In this document: piece by piece, positions 1 to 4,692 of the stretch
Numbering within the stretch: the first letter of the stretch is position 1
Layout of the letters: every line of letters begins with the position of its first letter
Source of the DNA: Gulosibacter massiliensis
GTDB taxonomy: Bacteria; Actinomycetota; Actinomycetes; Actinomycetales; Microbacteriaceae
DNA length: 5,197 nt
Assembly: GCA_943325745.2 (NCBI GenBank)
Contig: CALPQP020000067.1
Coordinates: 1 to 5,197, forward strand
Direction: 5' to 3'
Program-made: the position numbers and the translations under genes
The notes under the pieces: generated by a model
What the model was told of the DNA's origin: nothing
The model's input: only the letters and a program-made list of their open reading frames with translations
The model's database searches: none

Positions 1-533
1 AGGTGCGCAACCGCCCAGAGGGCTCAGCCCTCATCTACTTGTCGCTTGGCTCTCTTGGCAGTGCCGACGTGGCCCTCATGAAGCGGCTCGTGGATGTCCT
101 GGGAACAACCCCGCACCGATTTATCGTGAGCAAGGGGCCCCAGCACGACGAGTTCGAGTTAGCGGACAATATGGTGGGAGCAGAGTTCCTCCCCCAAACC
201 ACCATCATCAACCAGGTTGACCTGGTGATTACTCACGGTGGGAACAACACCACGACCGAGTCATTGCACTTCGGCAAGCCGATGATTGTGTTGCCCCTGT
301 TCTGGGACCAGTACGACAACGCCCAGCGAATTCACGAACTGGGCTTCGGCATTCGTCTAGACACTTACTCCTTTAGCGACAACGAGATGCTCCGTGCCCT
401 CGACACTCTGCTGGGAGACCACGATTTGCGACAAAAACTTGTCACGCAGGGCGAGCAAATCCGGGCCCGCGACGGGTTGTCGGTTGGGGCAAACGTCATC
501 GAGTCAGTGGGGTTGGCCCATAAAAATCGGTAG
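1..533 (+). CDS. GT1/MGT-type glycosyltransferase, C-terminal part (5' end outside window)
   Basis: This is the C-terminal, nucleotide-sugar-binding half of a GT-B fold, GT1-family (UGT/macrolide-glycosyltransferase-like) enzyme that moves a sugar from an NDP-sugar to an acceptor. The first two bases finish a codon and the frame is open to the left edge; the GTG at 3 is unlikely to be the true start because the N-terminal acceptor domain is missing. Visible marks are the C-domain opening strand (IYLSLGSLGS, about residues 11-20 of the visible part), the donor-binding segment THGGNNTTTES (HGG...E signature) and the following PLFWDQYDNAQR, where the D/Q pair typically contacts the donor sugar. 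No membrane segment is visible, so it is probably cytosolic. It ends in TAG at 531-533, about 20 nt before the likely kinase start, suggesting one operon. Family is confident; donor and acceptor cannot be told. Confidence 0.93.
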   Translation, partial: VRNRPEGSALIYLSLGSLGSADVALMKRLVDVLGTTPHRFIVSKGPQHDEFELADNMVGAEFLPQTTIINQVDLVITHGGNNTTTESLHFGKPMIVLPLFWDQYDNAQRIHELGFGIRLDTYSFSDNEMLRALDTLLGDHDLRQKLVTQGEQIRARDGLSVGANVIESVGLAHKNR

Positions 534-552
534 TGCAATCGAAGCCGACCTT

Positions 553-589
553 TTGCGCCGGCTCGTGCCACCTCATCGAGCCGGCGCAG
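553..589 (+). repeat. 12-bp GC-rich inverted repeat at the glycosyltransferase/kinase junction
   Basis: Bases 554-565 (TGCGCCGGCTCG) pair perfectly with 577-588 (CGAGCCGGCGCA) around an 11-nt loop, and 553/589 add a T-G wobble. In mRNA this is a strong hairpin starting 20 nt after the glycosyltransferase stop and covering the TTG (553) and GTG (565) start candidates of the kinase. No U-tract follows on the plus strand, so it is not a standard terminator. A role in translational coupling or mRNA processing is inference. Confidence 0.8.
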
Positions 590-1554
590 TCGGTGACCAG
601 GCTGGTGTCGTTGTGGATTGTTGGTCAGTGGATGACAACAAAACCATCTACCTCGTCGACCAGTCGGCCACAACCTTTGCGCTACCGATCATCGACGACG
701 GGGAATTGCGACGTGCTCGGGCCGGAGATTTTTTCATCACGGGCATGCCGAGAGGCCATCACGGCAGTTTTTCCTCGACCATCAGACTCGATGCGTCGGT
801 TGTCAGCGAAGAACGAGTAGAGGTCGACCAAACAAACGAGTCGTTTGTGCTGAACAACACCTGGATTATCAAGTGGAACATGACGGTGGGGTCACACCGA
901 ACTCTTACCAAGGAGCGGCGTCTCAGCGCGCACAATTACCCGCACACCCCAACCCACTTCGGTCATATCACTTGGACTTCTCCAGACAATTCTGAACACC
1001 TACTTGCAGGAGTTCAAGAATTTCTCCCTGGTTCAGCAGACGGCTGGACCTGGTGTGTCGCACACGCGATGGAAAACCACGGCGAAACCTGGCCGGGGGC
1101 CCTTGGCGAAGTCGTTGCACTCATGCACAACGCTTTTGATGGCACCACGCTCGCTCACGGTGACTTGCACGTCGGCCAAATTCTCAAGCAGGGTAATTCC
1201 TACTTCATCATCGACTTTGATGGCGATCCCCTCGGTCACACCCCAGAGTCGTGGCTTCAGGACGTAGTCGGCATGTTGTGCTCGTTTATTCACGTGGCGG
1301 CTGTCGCCGAGGTCAAATACCACGCGGCGCACAACTTCGCAGAGTGGGTGAAGATTGTTTCCGACCAGTTTCTCGAGACCTACCTCACCACTCGGCCGTG
1401 GGTGAGCCTTCCTCCGAGAGACCAGCTGCTGGCGTTGATGGCCCACAAGGAAGTGACAGAAATGCTCTATGCAACCACGTATCTTCCCGAGTGGACATAC
1501 GCAGCCGAGTATGGTCAAGCTTTTGTCGAGAGGCTAATTGATGAAAGCCAGTAA
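553..1554 (+). CDS. Maltokinase/glucosamine-kinase-like sugar kinase (APH-like fold)
   Basis: Probable ATP-dependent cytosolic kinase of the APH-like superfamily, closest in motif style to actinobacterial maltokinases and the maltokinase-like glucosamine kinases. With the TTG at 553 as start it has 333 residues. Visible marks: strand lysine in TWIIKW (K107) with a helix glutamate candidate (E121) for ATP binding; catalytic loop AHGDLHVGQIL (D204 as base); metal-binding DFDGDP (D221, D223); then DVVGMLCSF, which matches the maltokinase helix after that loop. It is shorter than classical maltokinases (roughly 430-460 residues) because the N-terminal cap is small. The start is uncertain: TTG 553 has a weak GAAG at 541-544; GTG 565, GTG 613, an overlapping TTG at 484 or a rare ATA at 520 are alternatives. 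Its end overlaps the SIS gene by 14 nt. Substrate choice between glucosamine and maltose is inferred from the SIS neighbour, so it is only moderately sure. Confidence 0.85.
   Translation: MRRLVPPHRAGAVGDQAGVVVDCWSVDDNKTIYLVDQSATTFALPIIDDGELRRARAGDFFITGMPRGHHGSFSSTIRLDASVVSEERVEVDQTNESFVLNNTWIIKWNMTVGSHRTLTKERRLSAHNYPHTPTHFGHITWTSPDNSEHLLAGVQEFLPGSADGWTWCVAHAMENHGETWPGALGEVVALMHNAFDGTTLAHGDLHVGQILKQGNSYFIIDFDGDPLGHTPESWLQDVVGMLCSFIHVAAVAEVKYHAAHNFAEWVKIVSDQFLETYLTTRPWVSLPPRDQLLALMAHKEVTEMLYATTYLPEWTYAAEYGQAFVERLIDESQ
1528..1533 (+). promoter_or_regulatory. Ribosome binding site of the SIS gene (GAGAGG)
   Basis: GAGAGG lies inside the end of the kinase gene, 7 nt before the ATG at 1541. This spacing selects ATG 1541 over the in-frame TTG at 1538 and means the two genes are probably translationally coupled. 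Confidence 0.7.
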
Positions 1555-2470
1555 ATTCAGCGACGACCTGAAGAAAAAAACGGACAACCTCGTGCGGCTA
1601 TCTGGCTACCAATTCGATTGGCCCGACCTCCACTGCGAACGCGTGGTAATTGTCGGCATGGGTTCGTCGTATTTCCTTGGCCAGTGGTTCTCCCGTCGCC
1701 TTCAGATGTTGGGAATCAACGCTTTCGCGCTGTTAGCCAGTTCGCGGGATCTTCCGGTGTTGGCAGACTCGGATGTCGTAGTAGCTATTTCGGCGACTGG
1801 CCAGTCGCTCGAGACGTTGGCATTGGTCGACCGCGTCGACAGACCTGTCTTTTTTTTGACCAATAATCCCGCACCACCAATCCACTCGCGCCACCACCTG
1901 GTCAGCATGCACAGTCTCCCGGAATCAGGCGGCGTGGCTAGCCTTACCTACCAGGCAACAATCGCTGCCCTTCTAGACCTGGAACAACGCCTTACTGGGC
2001 AGATAGTCCCCGGTAGTACTTTCATCACAGCCGCCGAAGCAACGAGCTGGATTATCGAGACCCAGGCTGACTGGTATAAAGAATTCCGCGAGCAGGTGAC
2101 AGGGGGTGAGGGCACCCAGTTTGTGGCCCCGCTGGAGCGGCTTAGTTCAGCCCAGCAGAGTGCGTTGATGATCCGTGAGTGCCCAAGGATCCGAGCAGAA
2201 GCCTCGGAGGCCGGCGACTGGGCGCACATAGATTTGTATTTGACAAAGAACCACGACCTTCGCGTGGTTCTTTTTGCGGGTTCCCCCTGGCAAGAGCAAG
2301 TGTTGGATTGGACCACCGAGCGCACGCGTCGTGTCGTGATGATTGGTGGCGACTCAGGTCGAGTTGATTTCTCGCTGCGCTACCCTCACGATGACGATGA
2401 GCTTGTCGCCCTGCTCGCCGAGACAACTTTTGCCGAGTTAGTTGCAGCCAAACTGTGGAGTGAGCAGTGA
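1541..2470 (+). CDS. GlmS-like double-SIS aminosugar-phosphate isomerase/deaminase, no glutaminase domain
   Basis: A 309-residue protein equal to the isomerase half of glucosamine-6-phosphate synthase (GlmS); the N-terminal glutamine amidotransferase domain is absent. SIS domain 1 (about 33-150) has GMGSSYFLG (39-47), aligning with the GTS loop of GlmS, and ISATGQSLET (83-92), aligning with the phosphate-binding ISQSGETADT. SIS domain 2 (about 190-290) has ALMIRECPRIRAEASEAGDWAH: E213 and H229 are 16 apart, like E. coli GlmS E488 and H504. K304 is followed by five residues to the C-terminus, exactly as K603 is in GlmS. The isomerase site therefore looks intact, and the enzyme could interconvert GlcN-6-P and Fru-6-P with free ammonia (deaminase type, as in archaeal GlmD-like enzymes); other sugar phosphates are possible. 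It overlaps the kinase end by 14 nt. It carries a T8 tract (1850-1857), an A7 tract (1574-1580) and a terminator-like hairpin at 2245-2275. Confidence 0.88.
   Translation: MKASKFSDDLKKKTDNLVRLSGYQFDWPDLHCERVVIVGMGSSYFLGQWFSRRLQMLGINAFALLASSRDLPVLADSDVVVAISATGQSLETLALVDRVDRPVFFLTNNPAPPIHSRHHLVSMHSLPESGGVASLTYQATIAALLDLEQRLTGQIVPGSTFITAAEATSWIIETQADWYKEFREQVTGGEGTQFVAPLERLSSAQQSALMIRECPRIRAEASEAGDWAHIDLYLTKNHDLRVVLFAGSPWQEQVLDWTTERTRRVVMIGGDSGRVDFSLRYPHDDDELVALLAETTFAELVAAKLWSEQ
1793..1808. repeat. 16-bp perfect palindrome inside the SIS gene
   Basis: GCGACTGG followed directly by its reverse complement CCAGTCGC. It encodes the SIS phosphate-binding motif (SATGQS), so coding constraint may explain it; a protein-binding dyad cannot be excluded. 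Confidence 0.5.
2245..2275 (+). terminator. Terminator-shaped hairpin inside the SIS coding region
   Basis: AAAGAACCACG (2245-2255) pairs perfectly over 11 bp with CGTGGTTCTTT (2263-2273) around the 7-nt loop ACCTTCG. Trimmed to the 8-bp core GAACCACG/CGTGGTTC it is followed by five T (2271-2275) and preceded by an A-tract, which is the classic intrinsic terminator layout. It lies about 195 nt before the SIS stop, so termination here would remove the last third of SIS domain 2, including K304. The structure is certain in sequence; whether it terminates transcription is unknown. Confidence 0.5.
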
Positions 2471-2586
2471 GCACGACGACGTTGCGGCACGATGATTCCA
2501 TGTCCACCGAACGGGCGGTCCATCTCGTTCCTTTTACGGCCCATGAAAGGTCGCCCGTTACCCTACTGGAGCACGGCAATCGTTAG
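2467..2586 (+). CDS. Possible small ORF, 39 residues, overlapping the SIS stop (GTGA)
   Basis: GTG at 2467 overlaps the SIS TGA as GTGA, and the frame runs to TAG at 2584-2586. A GGAG at 2457-2460 sits 6 nt upstream, a good Shine-Dalgarno at normal spacing, so re-initiation is plausible. The product starts VSTTTLRHDDSMSTERAV, is hydrophilic and has no signal peptide, membrane segment or motif I recognise. An in-frame ATG at 2500 is a second start option. The 3' half contains a nested inverted repeat (2510-2559), so this stretch may instead be a structured 3' untranslated region. It is a candidate translated peptide, not a confident gene. Confidence 0.35.
   Translation: MSTTTLRHDDSMSTERAVHLVPFTAHERSPVTLLEHGNR
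2510..2559 (+). repeat. Nested inverted repeat downstream of the SIS gene
   Basis: The outer arms AACGGGCG (2510-2517) and CGCCCGTT (2552-2559) pair over 8 bp. Inside them CCTTTT (2530-2535) pairs with GAAAGG (2545-2550), the last pair being T-G, around a 9-nt loop. A 12-nt internal loop lies on the left side only. No T-run follows the outer arm, so it is at best a Rho-independent-like or mRNA-stabilising 3' structure at the end of the operon. Confidence 0.45.
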
Positions 2587-2609
2587 TCACCGAACATTTC
2601 GCAAGTCGG

Positions 2610-2615
2610 TAGAAT
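2610..2615 (+). promoter_or_regulatory. Probable -10 element of the tRNA-Lys promoter
   Basis: TAGAAT matches five of six bases of TATAAT and lies 21 nt before the tRNA 5' end, placing a start site near 2622 with a short leader. No good -35 hexamer is seen about 17 nt upstream (TCACCG at 2587-2592). The leader has a short GCGC-CTTC-GCGC hairpin at 2623-2634. Confidence 0.45.
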
Positions 2616-2636
2616 AGTGCGAGCGCCTTCGCGCGC

Positions 2637-2712
<76 letters not shown>

Positions 2713-2779
2713 AAAACGGAAATTCCACCTAAAGGCGATGCTGATGTGGACTGACAAAAGGTCGAGCTACCCTGTGCTC

Positions 2780-3331
2780 ATGTCCTTTCCGCTTCTGTCT
2801 CCGCGAGTCAGCATTGAACCTCTGACCTTGCGAGACGTGGCTGAATTCGTCCGTTACCGGCAGGACTCGGAAACGGCTCGCTTTCAGAGTTGGGATACCA
2901 GCTACTCGAGCCAACAAGGTGTTGACCTCGTTCAGTCCCAGGAGGGCGTCGTACTCCCCGCACCGGGTGACTGGTTACAACTAGCAATTCATGATCGTGA
3001 GACCGGTGAGTTGCTGGGCGATTTAGCGCTGCACACCTTCGACGCCGCAGAACCTTCGTTTGAGATTGGCTTTACATTAGCGACCAAGAATCATGGAAAA
3101 GGCATCGCTCGCGAGGCTGTTCGCCGACTTCTCGATTTTCTGTTCGACGAGCTGGGTGCAATTTCGGTCTGCGCAAGCTGCGACAGCCGAAATTCAAAAT
3201 CAATCACGTTACTCAGAGCACTTGGTTTTCAACACCGTCCGTCGAAAAGCTGGACTGAGGATTTCAAAGGAGAATCGATAGTCGTTAACTGCTTTGAGGT
3301 GACTGCGCAAGATTTTCATAGGAAAATTTAA
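2780..3331 (+). CDS. GNAT-family N-acetyltransferase (RimJ/RimL-like)
   Basis: An acetyl-CoA-dependent acyltransferase of the GNAT superfamily, Acetyltransf_3 (RimJ/RimL) type, probably cytosolic; the acceptor (protein N-terminus, amino acid or drug) cannot be told. From ATG 2780 it has 183 residues, normal for the family, and opens with the typical LLSPRVSIEPLTLRDVAEF strand and helix. The core holds GELLGDLALHTF (motif D/A strand), FEIGFTLATKNHGKGIAREA with the acetyl-CoA pyrophosphate loop NHGKGIA, and SRNSKSITLLRALGF, the motif-B helix and turn. ATG 2744 has AAAGG 8 nt upstream (2731-2735) and would add 12 residues. ATG 2780 fits the family N-terminus and has TACCCT (2768-2773) placed for a leaderless transcript. 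The sampled coding lines (3061-3300) are about 48% GC, below the neighbours. Upstream in-frame codons running into the tRNA are not real. Confidence 0.9.
   Translation: MSFPLLSPRVSIEPLTLRDVAEFVRYRQDSETARFQSWDTSYSSQQGVDLVQSQEGVVLPAPGDWLQLAIHDRETGELLGDLALHTFDAAEPSFEIGFTLATKNHGKGIAREAVRRLLDFLFDELGAISVCASCDSRNSKSITLLRALGFQHRPSKSWTEDFKGESIVVNCFEVTAQDFHRKI
3160..3194 (+). repeat. Long bulged hairpin inside the GNAT gene
   Basis: AATTTCGG (3160-3167) pairs with CCGAAATT (3187-3194). After a bulged T3168, CTG pairs with CAG (3169-3171, 3184-3186), and CGC pairs with GCG (3172-3174, 3180-3182) opposite bulged A3183, around the loop AAGCT. That makes 14 pairs with two single-base bulges. No T-run follows, so it is not a terminator. 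Confidence 0.6.
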
Positions 3332-3333
3332 GG

Positions 3334-3370
3334 TTCACACCTGCCCAAAATGCTAGTCTTTTCAGCATTT
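3334..3370 (+). promoter_or_regulatory. Putative promoter of the RTX gene with an overlapping inverted repeat
   Basis: In the AT-rich 56-nt gap after the GNAT gene, TTCACA (3334-3339) matches the -35 consensus in five of six bases. TAGTCT (3354-3359), preceded by TGC, resembles an extended -10, but the spacer between them is only 14 nt, so the pair is not canonical. The inverted repeat AAATGCT (3348-3354) / AGCATTT (3364-3370), with a 9-nt spacer, straddles the -10 and the expected start site. It could be a repressor site. It is too AT-rich, and lacks a T-tract, to be a convincing terminator of the GNAT gene. Confidence 0.35.
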
Positions 3371-3375
3371 ATTGT

Positions 3376-3380
3376 AAGGA
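3376..3380 (+). promoter_or_regulatory. Ribosome binding site of the RTX gene (AAGGA)
   Basis: AAGGA lies 7 nt before ATG 3388. It confirms this start, which also yields a well-formed signal peptide. Confidence 0.75.
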
Positions 3381-3387
3381 TTTAACA

Positions 3388-4680
3388 ATGGTGACAAGAC
3401 AGTTTTCTGTGTTTACCGTGGCGATCATTGCGTTTACGTTCATGGGAACAACTCCCCTGGTCGCGCAGGCCACCGTGCCAGAGCCCGGAGCGAATCCGCT
3501 AATTGATTCCGCGACCTTGCCTGCGCCGGCTGACGCGCCAGCAGAATGCACTATTACTGGAACAGCACGTTCAGAAACTCTGTTTGGAACACCGGGCGAC
3601 GACGTCATCTGTGGGCTTGGCGGCAAAGACACCATCTACGGTGGCGAAGGTGACGACACCATTTACGGCGGTGCGGGCAACGATCGCGTTGTGGGTGGAA
3701 ACGGCGACGACGAAATCCTCGGTGACGATGGCAAAGACTCAATCGACGGCGGCGAGGGATTTGACTCGGTCGAAGGCGGTTCTGGCAATGACCAGCTTGT
3801 CGGTGGAGCCGGTGATGACAACCTTCTGGGGGATGCGGGCAAAGACAACCTGTCTGGCGGAAATGGCGATGACGCGCTCAACGGTGGTGCCGGTGTTGAT
3901 GGGCTCCGCTCGGGGTTAGGTGACGACACGTGCGCTCGAGACGTCGCTGACCGACAGTTTGATGCATGCGCCATTGATGTTGATGCGCCCATCGTAAGTT
4001 TCCCCGACTACTACGTTCTCGAGTATCAGGCGGGTTCAACCGCTGTTTTCCGTTGGGTTGTGGAAGATAGCTCGGGCGTCGCGATGACCTGGGCCGCAAT
4101 CGGTGGCCCCTCTGGTTGGATGACCGAATGGTGCGGTTTTGCAGTTCCCCTAGAACGAATCGAAGGGAGTGCCGAATCAGGAACGTATGAGTTGCGCTGT
4201 GACATTCCCAGCAACGCCGTCAACGAAAACTACACTCTCTACATTGGGGCAGCCGATGCGCTCGGTAATTCCAACGCGGTCCCCGGGTGGGCGGCATTCG
4301 GGTTTAATGTATATGGTGGCTCATCTGACAACCGTGTCCCCGACATTCTCGAGATTCGCCTCCCGACCACCGTTAGCGCTGGCGAGACGTTCACCGTTGA
4401 GGTCGATACCAGGGACGAATCCGGAACGGCGGGTGTGTACTCCTGGTTTATCGGCGCTGCGCCCTACTACTACTCCTCTGACCGGGGCGGTTTGTTCATT
4501 CCGGCTGACGGTCCGGCGGAACTGATCGAGGGTGACCCGACCGACGGCACGTGGAGACAATCAGCGACCGTGTCGCAAACAGCGATCCCCGGCGAATACA
4601 GGCTCCTCCTCAGTATTCGCGACACGGTCGGTAACCGCGGTTTCGACACGACCGAATACGTTGTCACCGTCACCGACTAG
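3388..4680 (+). CDS. Secreted RTX calcium-binding repeat protein with two Ig-like C-terminal domains
   Basis: A 430-residue protein predicted to leave the cell by the Sec route. Residues 1-28 form a signal peptide (Arg near the start, hydrophobic core, likely cleavage after LVAQA). A short Pro/Ala linker leads to CTITGTARSETLFGTPGDD, a common entry to bacterial RTX domains. Residues 67-183 are thirteen nonapeptides of GGxGxDxUx type that should fold into a calcium-binding beta-roll. Cysteines flank the roll (C54, C75, C182, C194). Two similar beta-sandwich-like domains follow (about 200-310 and 317-430); each has an SSG/ESG..W core, a GTY/GEYRL strand and an A..LGN or D.VGN end. C249 and C271 fall in the first only. 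There is no LPXTG, transmembrane anchor or catalytic motif, so it is probably released or loosely wall-bound. Adhesion or surface structure is a guess. It has its own RBS and a probable terminator. Confidence 0.88.
   Translation: MVTRQFSVFTVAIIAFTFMGTTPLVAQATVPEPGANPLIDSATLPAPADAPAECTITGTARSETLFGTPGDDVICGLGGKDTIYGGEGDDTIYGGAGNDRVVGGNGDDEILGDDGKDSIDGGEGFDSVEGGSGNDQLVGGAGDDNLLGDAGKDNLSGGNGDDALNGGAGVDGLRSGLGDDTCARDVADRQFDACAIDVDAPIVSFPDYYVLEYQAGSTAVFRWVVEDSSGVAMTWAAIGGPSGWMTEWCGFAVPLERIEGSAESGTYELRCDIPSNAVNENYTLYIGAADALGNSNAVPGWAAFGFNVYGGSSDNRVPDILEIRLPTTVSAGETFTVEVDTRDESGTAGVYSWFIGAAPYYYSSDRGGLFIPADGPAELIEGDPTDGTWRQSATVSQTAIPGEYRLLLSIRDTVGNRGFDTTEYVVTVTD
3586..3936 (+). repeat. Thirteen RTX nonapeptide repeats with a 108-nt super-period
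   Basis: Thirteen 27-nt units encode the RTX roll. Units 2, 6 and 10 share a lysine at position 5 (GKD, residues 80, 116 and 152) and the identical 9-mer GGCAAAGAC at 3622, 3730 and 3838, exactly 108 nt apart. The units between them also match in order across the first two blocks (GGEG.D, then GG[AS]GND, then GG[NA]GDD). The array therefore seems to have grown by duplicating blocks of four nonads, then diverged. Confidence 0.85.
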
Positions 4681-4692
4681 CGCCCGACTTCC

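Noticed and set aside
18..32. GAGGGCT-C-AGCCCTC palindrome near the left edge
   Set aside because: The one-base centre allows only a short stem, it is within the glycosyltransferase coding frame, and there is no promoter context.
533..820. GTG-initiated frame overlapping the glycosyltransferase stop (TAGTG)
   Set aside because: The start position is attractive, but the 95-residue product has no family features. The kinase motifs lie in another frame that already reads as protein through this stretch.
1033..1518. 161-residue minus-strand ORF inside the kinase gene
   Set aside because: It lies opposite well-conserved kinase motifs (HGDLH, DFDGDP) and its product shows no recognisable domain.
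2240..2245. Perfect TTGACA, a possible -35 element inside the SIS gene
   Set aside because: No -10-like hexamer lies 16-18 nt downstream; the region is occupied by the hairpin.
3586..3936. Regular repeats considered as a CRISPR array
   Set aside because: The 27-nt units have no unique spacers and are in-frame RTX nonapeptide codons.
3663..3992. 109-residue minus-strand ORF rich in Pro and Ser
   Set aside because: It is the reverse complement of the Gly/Asp-rich RTX repeats; the low-complexity composition is a mirror artefact.
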